Notes under the pieces: generated by a model
Databases searched by the model: none
What the model was told of the DNA's origin: nothing
The model's input: the letters and a program-made list of their open reading frames with translations, nothing else
Program-made: the position numbers and the translations under genes
Shown: one piece after another, positions 36,584 to 44,618 of the stretch
Layout of the letters: every line of letters starts with the position of its first letter
Numbering within the stretch: the first letter of the stretch is position 1
NCBI GenBank assembly: GCA_031286165.1
Contig: JAITUU010000045.1
Coordinates: forward strand, 57,205-121,204
Length of the DNA stretch: 64,000 bases
Origin: Bacteroidales bacterium
GTDB taxonomy: Bacteria; Bacteroidota; Bacteroidia; Bacteroidales; UBA1715
Direction of reading: 5' to 3'

Positions 36584-37324
36584 ATGGAAAAAACAATGAT
36601 ATTCGGCACTCACGCCGTACTCGAAGTCTTAAAAGAAGGCAAACCGATAGACCAAATTTTGATAAAAAAACAGTCGGACAATGAAATGATACGCGAAATC
36701 ATTTTTCACGCACGCAAATTGGGCGTTACCGTGAAATCGGTGCCGGTGGAAAAATTACAACGCATTACGCAAAAAAATCATCAGGGCGTAATAGCCTTTA
36801 CTTCGCCCATAGAGTTTGAAAACATAGAACAAGTACTGCCCACTATTTACGAACGCGGCGAAGTGCCGTTTATAGTACTACTCGACGAAGTTACCGATGT
36901 GCGGAATTTTGGCGCAATAGTGCGTTCCTGCGAGTGTATGGGCGTGCATGCGGTGGTGGTGCCGCACATAGGTTCGGCGCAAATTAGTGCCGATGCGCTT
37001 AAAACTTCGGCAGGTGCCTTGGCAAAAGTGCCGGTGTGTAAGGTAAAATCACTTGTGAGCGTATGTAAATTTTTGCAGAAAAGTGGAGTGCAAGTACTTT
37101 GCGCTTCCGAAAAATTTGCCGAAGCCTGTTATAAGGTAGATATGACCCTGCCTACGGCAATAGTAATGGGCAACGAAGAACAAGGAATTTCGCAGCCCAT
37201 AATAGACCTTGCCGACCGAAAAATATGTATTCCCATGACCGGCGAAATCAATTCGCTCAATGTTTCGGTAGCCACCGGAATTTGCGTGTACGAAGTTTCG
37301 CGACAGAGAAATGGCGTTTGTTGA
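36584..37324 (+). CDS. rlmB: TrmH/RlmB family 23S rRNA 2'-O-methyltransferase
   Basis: 246 aa from ATG 36584 (MEKTMIFGTHAVLEVL). The track's upstream extension is a low-complexity TTATTCAATTACTCA tract. It has the N-terminal substrate-binding domain, then the SPOUT core with LDEVTDVRNFGAIVRSCE, VMGNEEQGISQ and IPMTGEINSLNVSVATGICVYE (knot motifs 1-3). By family it methylates G2251 of 23S rRNA or a related position. It ends before a convergent hairpin and dnaA. Confidence 0.9.
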   Translation: MEKTMIFGTHAVLEVLKEGKPIDQILIKKQSDNEMIREIIFHARKLGVTVKSVPVEKLQRITQKNHQGVIAFTSPIEFENIEQVLPTIYERGEVPFIVLLDEVTDVRNFGAIVRSCECMGVHAVVVPHIGSAQISADALKTSAGALAKVPVCKVKSLVSVCKFLQKSGVQVLCASEKFAEACYKVDMTLPTAIVMGNEEQGISQPIIDLADRKICIPMTGEINSLNVSVATGICVYEVSRQRNGVC

Positions 37325-37388
37325 AAAAACGTTTTAGTTTATTCTTCCTAACTGAAAGTTTGGTGATTGATAGATAGATACAAGCTTC

Positions 37389-37418
37389 TTTGTGCCAAAA
37401 AGAATGGAATGGCACAAA
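37389..37418. repeat. Inverted repeat TTTGTGCCA/TGGCACAAA
   Basis: Nine perfect pairs with a 12-nt loop in the rlmB-dnaA spacer, without a T run. It could be an RNA hairpin in the rlmB 3' UTR or a protein site; neither is shown. Confidence 0.4.
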
Positions 37419-37511
37419 TAGTTTCATTGGAATTAACAGTACTTAGTGAGTTTGATATTATTTCATTCGTAGCAATAGCGCAATAATTTCTTTGTCGCTT
37501 AAAAAACAAAT

Positions 37512-37545
37512 AAGAGGCTGTCCTAAAAGTGGGCAGCCTCTTTTT
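37512..37545. terminator. Bidirectional terminator between rlmB and dnaA
   Basis: AAGAGGCTGTCC, 7-nt loop, GGGCAGCCTCTTTTT (37512-37523/37531-37542), an 11-12 bp stem with one G-T pair. It has a T run on the plus strand and an A-rich left flank for the minus strand. It lies 22 nt past the dnaA stop. Confidence 0.8.
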
Positions 37546-37567
37546 ATTAGCACAGTATCACATTGCA

Positions 37568-38995
37568 TTACTGCACTTTAAATCGTTTTTCAATTTCTTG
37601 AATACTGCGGCGGAAACATTTGTCGGTTTCCATAAGATTATTCACCGTTTTGCAGGCGTGGAGCACAGTGGCGTGGTCTTTGCCGCCAATTTGCGAACCG
37701 ATAGATGCCAGCGAATTTTTGGTGTAGGTTTTTGCAAAATACATTGCCACTTGGCGCGATTGCACCACTTCGCGTTTGCGCGTTTTCGATTTCAGTTGGT
37801 CGGGAGCAATGTTGAAATACTCACATACCGAAGATTTGATGAAATCAATAGAAATATCTTGTTGTGAATTTTTTACAAGTTTTTTTACAATGTTTTTTGC
37901 TAAATCTATCGTAATTTCCTTATTATTAATAGTTTGCGCTAAAATCGAAATCAACACACCTTCCAATTCGCGAATATTGGTATTAATATGGCTTGCTATG
38001 TATTCTATTATTTCGTCTTGAATTTCTATGCTGTCGTTGTAAATTTTGCGTTTCAAAATTTGCAGGCGTGTTTCAAAATCGGGCACGGTAAGTTCTGCCG
38101 AAAGTCCCCATTTGAAGCGAGAGAGAAGGCGTTCGTCCAATCCTTGTAAATCCACCGGTGGGCAGTCGGAGGTCAAAATAATTTGTTTGCCTTTTTGGTG
38201 CAAAAAGTTGAAAATTTGGAAAAATTCTTTTTGAGTTTTTTCTTTTCCTGCCAAATACTGCACATCGTCTATGATAAGCACGTCCATTTGTTGATAGAAG
38301 TGCGTAAAATCGTTGCGCGTATTTTTTATGGTTGCTTCGGCAAATTGTCGTTGAAAGGTATCGGCATCTACATAGAGTACGGTTTTTTTAGGATATTTTT
38401 CCTTAATTTCTATACCTATTGCTTGTGCCAAATGTGATTTTCCAAGTCCCGGTTTGCTGTAAATAAACAGAGGATTCCAAGGGGTTTTGCCTATATTTTG
38501 GGCAATTTCCATACCGGCAGTGCGTGCAAGTCGGTTGCAACTTCCTTCTATAAAATTGGCAAAGGAATAGTTCGGATTCAGTTGCGAATCTATTTGTTTA
38601 ATTCCGGGTGTGAGAAAAGGATTTCGTATATCACTTGCGGTGCTGTCGAACGAAGGTTGCTGATGCACTTTGTTCACCAAATTGGTAGCATTTTTGCTCG
38701 ATTGGTGCATGGTGTGCTGTTTTTCGGCTTGCGCAGATTGCCCCACCACTACTTGGTATTCCAATTTCGCATCAATTCCCAGCGTGCGGCGCAGTGCTTT
38801 ACTGAGCAAATCTATGTGATTTGCCTCTATGTACTCATAGAAAAACGGACTTGGCACTTGCAGCGTAAGTACTTTATTGGCTATGCCGATGGGTTTAATA
38901 GGGTCAAACCACGTAGAAAAAGACATTTCCGGTAGGTTGTCTTTAATTATTTCTCTACATTCGTCCCAAATTTGTTCGTGTAACAGTGTCTCCAT
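37568..38995 (-). CDS. dnaA: Chromosomal replication initiator DnaA
   Basis: 475 aa. N-terminal domain I (EQIWDECREIIKD, FSTWFDPIKPIG), variable linker, AAA+ core with Walker A KPGLGKSHLAQAIG and Walker B MDVLIIDDVQYLAGKE, and the C-terminal DNA-binding helix-turn-helix KTRKREVVQSRQVAMYFAK with GGKDHATVLHA, the dnaA-box recognition signature. It melts oriC to start replication. The gene is divergent from recF, with a 330-nt very AT-rich region between them. Confidence 0.97.
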   Translation of the reverse strand: METLLHEQIWDECREIIKDNLPEMSFSTWFDPIKPIGIANKVLTLQVPSPFFYEYIEANHIDLLSKALRRTLGIDAKLEYQVVVGQSAQAEKQHTMHQSSKNATNLVNKVHQQPSFDSTASDIRNPFLTPGIKQIDSQLNPNYSFANFIEGSCNRLARTAGMEIAQNIGKTPWNPLFIYSKPGLGKSHLAQAIGIEIKEKYPKKTVLYVDADTFQRQFAEATIKNTRNDFTHFYQQMDVLIIDDVQYLAGKEKTQKEFFQIFNFLHQKGKQIILTSDCPPVDLQGLDERLLSRFKWGLSAELTVPDFETRLQILKRKIYNDSIEIQDEIIEYIASHINTNIRELEGVLISILAQTINNKEITIDLAKNIVKKLVKNSQQDISIDFIKSSVCEYFNIAPDQLKSKTRKREVVQSRQVAMYFAKTYTKNSLASIGSQIGGKDHATVLHACKTVNNLMETDKCFRRSIQEIEKRFKVQ

Positions 38996-39325
38996 GATGT
39001 GAAATCTTGTGTTTTTTTGTTTGTTTTGTGTTGTACAAAGGTGGTCAAAACTTTTGAAAAAAAAACATTTTTTTTTCTTGTTTTTTTCATTTTAATTATA
39101 TGGTGTTTACTTTCAGTGTTTTATAAATTGTAGTATTTTAAAATATTTTTAATTCACTAATAATCAGCAATTTATCGTAATTATCAGTAATTCAATAAAT
39201 TGACTTGCATTATCTATTTTTATGACTGTGCTTTTTTTTTTTATGTCTGTGCCTGTTATTTTTTTGTTAATAATATAGGGGAGAATCCGCCTGCTTTCCT
39301 GCAATTTTATACCGATTTTTGCACT
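38996..39325. other. dnaA-recF divergent intergenic region (possible origin region)
   Basis: 330 nt of extreme AT content with A and T runs (A9-CA-T9 at about 39057-39077) and an imperfect AATTTAT/ATAAATT repeat. dnaA-adjacent AT-rich regions are often oriC. I could find no TTATNCACA DnaA box in either direction, so the origin assignment is a guess. The dnaA and recF promoters must lie here, but no clear TAnnTTTG was seen for either. Confidence 0.3.
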
Positions 39326-40414
39326 ATGATTATCAAAAGCCTTCATTGTTTTCAGTATCGTAATCTTGCCGATATTTCTTTTGAATGTACTGCCAATATT
39401 AATTGTATAGTGGGGCGCAATGGTATGGGTAAAACCAATATTTTGGATAGTATTTACTATTTGGCGTATTGCAAAAGTAATATTGCTGCTGCTGATGCGC
39501 TCCATGTGCAGCACGGCTGCGATGCCTTTATGATTCAGGGAGAATTTGCCCACGAAGAACAGCACTACAAAATTCACTGCGCCTACCGCAACAAAGAGAA
39601 GATAATGAGTTGCAACGAAAAAAAATACGCGCGGCTTTCGGAACACATCGGCTTGATACCTTTAATATATATATCACCTGCCGATACGGTGCTCATAAGC
39701 GATGGTGCAAGCGAACGGCGTAAATTTATTGATGCCTTTATTTCGATTTTCGATAAACAATACCTGCACCATCTTGTAACGTATAACACGTTGCTTACCC
39801 AACGTAATAGTTTGCTTAAAACCAAACACTTAGACTATGATTATGTACAGATAATAGATGAGCGAATGGCACGTGTAGCATCTGCAATTTTTGCTATTCG
39901 CAAACGAGTGATAGCCGATTTTTCGGCACAGGTGGCGGAATGGTATGCGCGTATCAATGAACATGAAGCATGTGGCGTGGTGTATGAATCGCAACTCCAC
40001 GATATGAGTATGGAAGACCTTTTGCGCCGGAATTTTGAGCGCGATTGTGTGCTCACGCACACTTCTGCCGGTGTACATAGAGATGATTTACTATTTACCT
40101 TCAATGGTGGAACTTTGAAAACCAACGCTTCGCAAGGACAAAAAAAAACCTTCTTGCTGGCACTCAAATTTGCACAATATTTTGCCGTAAAAGAACGGAA
40201 GCAAATGTTTCCTATTTTATTGTTAGATGATTTGTTCGATAAATTAGACAAAGAACGCACGCAAAAAATTCTCGATTTGATAGGAGGACAGGATTTCGGA
40301 CAAATATTTATAACCGATACCAATAAATTATTGCTCCACTCGTTTTTTGAAAGCCACAAAGCCCATAGCCGCTTGTGGAGTTTAGAAGACGGCACGTTGA
40401 AAACAGAGAACTGA
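39326..40414 (+). CDS. recF: DNA replication and repair protein RecF
   Basis: 362 aa from ATG 39326 (MIIKSLHCFQYRNLADISFE); the track's earlier start adds a hydrophobic, T-run-encoded piece foreign to RecF. It has Walker A VGRNGMGKTNILD, IYISPADTVLISDGASERRKFID, the SMC-like signature TNASQGQKKTFLLALKFAQ and Walker B PILLLDDLFDKLD. It binds gapped DNA and, with RecO and RecR (recR is at 25.6 kb), loads RecA. Located beside dnaA, as in many bacteria. Confidence 0.93.
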   Translation: MIIKSLHCFQYRNLADISFECTANINCIVGRNGMGKTNILDSIYYLAYCKSNIAAADALHVQHGCDAFMIQGEFAHEEQHYKIHCAYRNKEKIMSCNEKKYARLSEHIGLIPLIYISPADTVLISDGASERRKFIDAFISIFDKQYLHHLVTYNTLLTQRNSLLKTKHLDYDYVQIIDERMARVASAIFAIRKRVIADFSAQVAEWYARINEHEACGVVYESQLHDMSMEDLLRRNFERDCVLTHTSAGVHRDDLLFTFNGGTLKTNASQGQKKTFLLALKFAQYFAVKERKQMFPILLLDDLFDKLDKERTQKILDLIGGQDFGQIFITDTNKLLLHSFFESHKAHSRLWSLEDGTLKTEN

Positions 40415-40542
40415 CAATATGCTAATGTGGCAATATGAGAATTCTAAAATTCTAAATTTTCTAACAACTAAATAACTAATAACTGAAAACTATTTTATAT
40501 TTGTACTCAAAAATTTAAAAACAGTTAAAAATCCGTAATCAC

Positions 40543-41553
40543 ATGGAAGAAACAAATAATACCGCTCCGGTTGATATTCAGTTGTTGAATGCAAAAATTC
40601 AGCAAGAAAGTGCATTTATAGAAATGCTCACTTTTGAAATGCAAAAAGTAATAGTAGGGCAAAAAAACTTGGTGGAAGGCTTGCTCATAGGTTTACTTTC
40701 CAATGGGCACGTGTTGCTCGAAGGAGTGCCCGGATTGGCAAAAACCCTTGCTATCAATACCCTCGCCACTTCTATTGATGCTTCGTTTCACCGCATTCAG
40801 TTTACTCCCGATTTGCTGCCTGCCGATGTACTCGGTACGGTAATGTACAGTCAAAAAACCGAAGAATTTGCCGTTAAAAAAGGTCCGATTTTTGCGAATT
40901 TTATTTTGGCAGACGAAATTAACCGCGCTCCGGCAAAAGTACAAAGTGCGCTTTTGGAGGCAATGCAGGAACGTCAAGTTACCATAGGTGCCGAAACCTT
41001 TAAATTAGAAGAACCGTTTTTGGTGCTTGCCACGCAAAACCCCATAGAGCAGGAGGGAACCTATCCGCTTCCCGAAGCGCAGGTGGACCGTTTTATGCTC
41101 AAATTAATTATTTCCTATCCGCAAAAAACCGAAGAGCAGTTGATTATTCGTCAGAATTTACTCAAAGCCTTTCCTGTGGCGCAAAAAGTGATTTCCAAAG
41201 ATGCAATTTTGCGTGCTCGTCAAGTGGTGCAGGAAGTGTATATGGACGAAAAAATTGAAAAATACATTGTGGATTTGGTGTTTGCCACCCGTTTTCCCGA
41301 AGAATACAACTTGCCGAATTTGAAAAATTTGATAGCCTACGGTTGTTCTCCGCGTGCCGGCATCAATTTGGCAAAAGCCGCCAAAGCCTATGCCTTCATA
41401 AAACGCCGCGGTTATGTAATTCCCGAAGACATTCGCACTGTGTGCCATTCTGTGTTGCGCCACCGAATAGGGCTTACTTACGAAGCAGAGGCGGAAAATA
41501 TCAGTTCCGAAGATATTATTACTACGATATTGAACGCAGTTGATGTGCCGTAA
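40543..41553 (+). CDS. MoxR-type AAA+ ATPase
   Basis: 336 aa. Walker A LEGVPGLAKTL (the MoxR form with Ala in the loop), Walker B FILADEINRAPAKVQSALLEAMQE, sensor ATQNPIEQEGTYPLPEAQVDRFMLK, and a C-terminal lid with SPRAGINLAKAAKAYAF. MoxR proteins act as chaperones for von Willebrand-domain proteins, and in Bacteroidota they lead aerotolerance (Bat) operons. Here only the DUF58 partner follows, 103 nt downstream; batA/batB-type genes are absent from the window. Confidence 0.92.
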   Translation: MEETNNTAPVDIQLLNAKIQQESAFIEMLTFEMQKVIVGQKNLVEGLLIGLLSNGHVLLEGVPGLAKTLAINTLATSIDASFHRIQFTPDLLPADVLGTVMYSQKTEEFAVKKGPIFANFILADEINRAPAKVQSALLEAMQERQVTIGAETFKLEEPFLVLATQNPIEQEGTYPLPEAQVDRFMLKLIISYPQKTEEQLIIRQNLLKAFPVAQKVISKDAILRARQVVQEVYMDEKIEKYIVDLVFATRFPEEYNLPNLKNLIAYGCSPRAGINLAKAAKAYAFIKRRGYVIPEDIRTVCHSVLRHRIGLTYEAEAENISSEDIITTILNAVDVP

Positions 41554-41556
41554 ATA

Positions 41557-41650
41557 ATACTAACAGAATAACGGAGTAACTGAATAATTCAATACAAGGT
41601 TACGCTTACTCCATTGTTCTGTTATTCAGTTATTCAATCATTCAGTTATT
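41557..41650. repeat. Imperfect inverted repeat of TTATTCAGTTATTCA type
   Basis: The left half AACAGAATAACGGAGTAACTGAATAATTCAAT and the right half ATTGTTCTGTTATTCAGTTATTCAATCATTCAGTTATT are imperfect reverse complements. This spacer lies between moxR and the DUF58 gene. Similar tracts precede the starts at 24661, 36584 and 43268. Confidence 0.55.
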
Positions 41651-41656
41651 GCAAAG

Positions 41657-42526
41657 GTGGAAACAAGTGAATTATTACAGCGGGTACGCCGCATTGAAAT
41701 AAAAACAAAGGGACTTTCGCAGAATATTTTTGCCGGAGAATACCATAGTTTGTTCAAAGGGCGAGGTATGGCATTCAGCGAAGTGCGCGAATTTCAGTAT
41801 GGCGACTCGGTGCGCGATATTGATTGGAACGTTACGGCGCGGTTTGGCAAACCCTTTATCAAAGTATTTGAAGAAGAACGAGAACTTACGCTCATGCTGT
41901 TGATAGACGTGAGTGCATCGCAAGCATTGGGTTCGCGCTTGCGCACCAAACGCGAATTGGTAGCCGAAATTGCCGCTGTGCTTTCGTTTTCTGCTATGCA
42001 GAACAACGATAAAATAGGGGTGATACTATTTTCCGACCGAATAGAGAAATTTATACCGCCGCAAAAAGGCAGCAAAAAACACGTGCTGCGCATTATTCGC
42101 GAACTTTTGGAATTTACGCCCCAAAGCAAAGGCACCAACATTGCCAACGCGCTGCACTATTTTACCAATGCCATGAAACGCCGCTGCACAGCCTTTGTAA
42201 TTTCCGATTTTAATACCAATACATCACTTTACGACACACTGAGTATAGCACGAAAAAAACACGATGTGAAAGCAATTCGCGTGTTCGACACGTTGGAAAC
42301 CAACCTGCCACAAGTGGGTATGATGCGCTTGTATGACGTAGAAACAGGCGAGCAAAAGTGGGTAAATTCATCGAGTACATCGGTGCAAGAACAAGTGAAA
42401 CACAATTACACGCGCCGCGTGGAACAAGTAAAAAATGATTTCAAACGCGCCCGCATAGATAGTGTGCACATACAAACCGATGAAGACTACGTAAAATCGC
42501 TTATACAACTATTTAGTCTTCGATAA
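41657..42526 (+). CDS. DUF58 domain protein (MoxR partner)
   Basis: 289 aa, GTG start. N-terminal RRIEIKTKGLSQNIFAGEYHSLFKGRGMAFSEVREF, the DUF58 signature YGDSVRDIDWNVTARFGKPFIKVFEEER, then a vWA-like half with LMLLIDVSAS (MIDAS-type DxSxS) and KGTNIANALHYF. In the family these proteins are thought to be folding clients or partners of MoxR ATPases and to respond to oxidative or envelope stress. The order moxR then DUF58 agrees. Followed by greA with its own promoter. Confidence 0.9.
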   Translation: METSELLQRVRRIEIKTKGLSQNIFAGEYHSLFKGRGMAFSEVREFQYGDSVRDIDWNVTARFGKPFIKVFEEERELTLMLLIDVSASQALGSRLRTKRELVAEIAAVLSFSAMQNNDKIGVILFSDRIEKFIPPQKGSKKHVLRIIRELLEFTPQSKGTNIANALHYFTNAMKRRCTAFVISDFNTNTSLYDTLSIARKKHDVKAIRVFDTLETNLPQVGMMRLYDVETGEQKWVNSSSTSVQEQVKHNYTRRVEQVKNDFKRARIDSVHIQTDEDYVKSLIQLFSLR

Positions 42527-42549
42527 AAAAGTAGAAAAAGTGCAAAAAA

Positions 42550-42581
42550 TTTGGTTGAAAGTAAATAATGTTATACTTTTG
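42550..42581 (+). promoter_or_regulatory. Promoter of greA (-33 TTTG, -7 TACTTTTG)
   Basis: TTTG at 42550-42553 and TACTTTTG at 42574-42581, 20 nt apart. The predicted transcription start is about 42588, giving a leader of about 70 nt that contains a hairpin. Confidence 0.65.
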
Positions 42582-42599
42582 CTATTCAATTAAAAAAAC

Positions 42600-42640
42600 A
42601 GGAATCTTATACTTCACGGGTTATGAGATTCCTTTTGTTT
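42600..42640 (+). promoter_or_regulatory. Terminator-like hairpin in the greA leader
   Basis: AGGAATCT (42600-42607) pairs with AGATTCCT (42626-42633), flanked by A7C upstream and TTTTGTTTT downstream. It lies after the greA promoter and before its ATG. It could be a weak attenuator or source of a short RNA; the 18-nt loop makes it less stable than a classical terminator. Confidence 0.45.
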
Positions 42641-42660
42641 TATGATAAAATAAAAAAACA

Positions 42661-43134
42661 ATGGCAGATATTTCCTATGTAACCGAAGAAGGTTTGAAAA
42701 AACTTCAACAAGAATTAGACCGTTTGACCTCGATTGAACGACCCAAAATTTCGCAACAAATAGCCGAAGCCCGCGATAAAGGCGACCTTTCGGAAAATGC
42801 GGAGTACGATGCAGCAAAAGAAGCGCAGGGACTTTTGGAACTCAGAATTTCAAAATTGAAACAAACGCTTGCAAATTCGCGCATTCTCGATGAATCGAAA
42901 ATCGACACTTCTACGGTGCAAATTCTCTCGAAAGTAACCATAAAAAACACCAAAAACGGCGCAAAAATGCAATATACCATTGTTGCCGAATCGGAAGCGG
43001 ATTTGAAATCGGGGAAAATTTCGATTAACACCCCCATTGCAAAAGGTTTACTCGGCAAAAAACAATGCGATATGGTGGAAATTACCGTTCCTGCCGGCAA
43101 AATTCCCTTTGAAATAGTGGAAATTACACGATAG
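42661..43134 (+). CDS. greA: Transcription elongation factor GreA
   Basis: 157 aa, standard length. N-terminal coiled coil with the tip acidic pair in the DLSENAEYDAAKEAQ motif (about residues 42-56), and a C-terminal FKBP-like domain with YTIVAESEAD and ISINTPIAKGLLGKK. It enters the RNA polymerase secondary channel and stimulates cleavage of backtracked RNA. It has its own promoter and a leader hairpin. Confidence 0.95.
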   Translation: MADISYVTEEGLKKLQQELDRLTSIERPKISQQIAEARDKGDLSENAEYDAAKEAQGLLELRISKLKQTLANSRILDESKIDTSTVQILSKVTIKNTKNGAKMQYTIVAESEADLKSGKISINTPIAKGLLGKKQCDMVEITVPAGKIPFEIVEITR

Positions 43135-43267
43135 GTATTAGTTGTTTGTTATTAGATTTCCGAAACAAAATACGAAGAAAAAGATATTTGTAGATATTCA
43201 TAGATATTTATTGTTTTGTTACTCAGTTATTCAATTACTCAGTTATTCCGTTATTATAATTAGTTGT

Positions 43268-43666
43268 ATGACAATTTTTTCAAAAATAGTACGCGGAGAA
43301 ATTCCGGCACACAAAATTGCTGAAACCGATGAATTTTTCGCATTTTTAGATGTTAATCCCCTCACCGAAGGGCACACTTTAGTAATTCCCAAGCAGGAAA
43401 TCGACTATGTGTTCGATATTTCAGACGAAGTGCTTGCTCGCATGATGATTTTTGCAAAACAAGTGGCACAAGCGCAAAAACAAGCAACGCACTGCGCACG
43501 AGTGGGGGTGGCGGTTATTGGTTTGGAAGTTCCTCATGCACACATTCACTTAGTGCCTATGAATAGCATGAACGATATGAATTTTTCCAACGAAAAACTA
43601 CAATTTTCTCAGGAAGAATTGGCGGAAACAGCGAAAAAAATCAGGGAAAAAGTTGTTACCGGTTAA
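43268..43666 (+). CDS. HIT family nucleotide-binding protein
   Basis: 132 aa from ATG 43268 (MTIFSKIVRGEIPAHKI). The track's 42-residue extension is encoded by the TTACTCAGTTATTCAATTACTC tract and is rejected. Motif HAHIHLVPMN is the histidine triad near residue 99. HINT-type hydrolases cleave nucleoside phosphoramidates or dinucleotides; the substrate cannot be told. Located 133 nt after greA, an order common in Bacteroidota. Confidence 0.92.
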   Translation: MTIFSKIVRGEIPAHKIAETDEFFAFLDVNPLTEGHTLVIPKQEIDYVFDISDEVLARMMIFAKQVAQAQKQATHCARVGVAVIGLEVPHAHIHLVPMNSMNDMNFSNEKLQFSQEELAETAKKIREKVVTG

Positions 43667-43716
43667 TTGAAAGTTGAAAGTTGAGAATTGAAAACTTTCG
43701 TAATTCGTAATTGAAT

Positions 43717-44565
43717 ATGCAGTCATACATAGAAATAATAGACATACACAGCAAAAAACGCGAGATTTTCCACACCGATAGTGAAATTGTGGAGGCTCCG
43801 AATTGGTATAAAAACGAATTTTTGCTGGTTAATTCCGGTGGATTGTTGTATAAAATTTTTTTTGCCGATGGGCGCAAAGAGCAGGTGAATACCGGTACTG
43901 CCATTCGTTGCAACAACGACCATGGCATTACGTGGGACGGCAGAGAAATTATTATCAGTTCGCACGATAGCCACAATAGTACTCCGCTGGCATGGCAAAC
44001 ATCGAAAATATATATGCTGCCCATAGAAGGCGGCGAACCGCGACTTGTAACCACTGCAAACGGCAGTTTTTGGCATGGTATTTCTCCCGATGATACAACG
44101 CTTATTTACACCGCCTTGCGAAATGAACAGTGGGATATTTACGCAATTTCACGCAATGGCGGTGCAGAAACACAACTTACCAATTCGCCGGTGCAAGACG
44201 ATGGTTCGGAATTTTCTCCCTGTGGAACCTATATTTACTACAATTCCTACAAATCAGGATTTATGGAAATTTGGCGTATGCGTGCCGATGGCAGCGAACA
44301 AACGCAGATAACGCACGATGCCACATATTCAAATTGGTTTCCTCACCTTTCGCCTGACGGTAGTAATATGGTGTATATCTGTTACTTAGAAGACCAACAG
44401 CAGGCGCACCCCTTTGGCAAGCGCGTGTGTTTGAAACTCATGGACACAAATACCGGCGAAATTACCCAACTTACAGATGAATTTTATGGCGGTCAAGGCA
44501 CTTTAAATGTTAATTCATGGTCGCCCTGCGCTACCAAATTGGCGTTTGTGCGCTATCAAGAATAA
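43717..44565 (+). CDS. TolB-like beta-propeller protein
   Basis: 282 aa from ATG 43717 (MQSYIEIIDIHSKK), no signal peptide, so probably cytosolic. It has at least four propeller blades with the WD40-like PD40 pattern: GISPDDTTLIYTA, FSPCGTYIYYNS and LSPDGSNMVYICY, with interspersed WDIYAISRNGGAETQLT and MEIWRMRADGSEQTQIT. This matches the TolB/WD40-like group, often annotated as a biopolymer-transporter relative. Without a signal peptide it cannot be the periplasmic TolB. No partner is adjacent; function unknown. Confidence 0.75.
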   Translation: MQSYIEIIDIHSKKREIFHTDSEIVEAPNWYKNEFLLVNSGGLLYKIFFADGRKEQVNTGTAIRCNNDHGITWDGREIIISSHDSHNSTPLAWQTSKIYMLPIEGGEPRLVTTANGSFWHGISPDDTTLIYTALRNEQWDIYAISRNGGAETQLTNSPVQDDGSEFSPCGTYIYYNSYKSGFMEIWRMRADGSEQTQITHDATYSNWFPHLSPDGSNMVYICYLEDQQQAHPFGKRVCLKLMDTNTGEITQLTDEFYGGQGTLNVNSWSPCATKLAFVRYQE

Positions 44566-44566
44566 G

Positions 44567-44600
44567 CCCCACTCTAACACCCCTGAAAAGGGAGAACTAT
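44567..44600. repeat. 3'-end repeat CTCTAACnCCCC-GGGG, copy 1
   Basis: CCCCACTCTAACACCCCTGAAAAGGGAGAA, just after the TolB-like gene. It shares CCCCTCTAACTCCCC..GGGGA with elements at 58514-58550 and 60028-60062. Confidence 0.5.
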
Positions 44601-44618
44601 TCCTTTCCTTTGGATAGG

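Noticed and set aside
39200-39325. Upstream extension of recF
   Set aside because: The extra residues are encoded by T runs and do not match RecF; ATG 39326 gives the family N-terminus.
41557-41650. Short repeats as a CRISPR array
   Set aside because: Repeats are degenerate, of irregular length and without spacers; no cas genes in the window.
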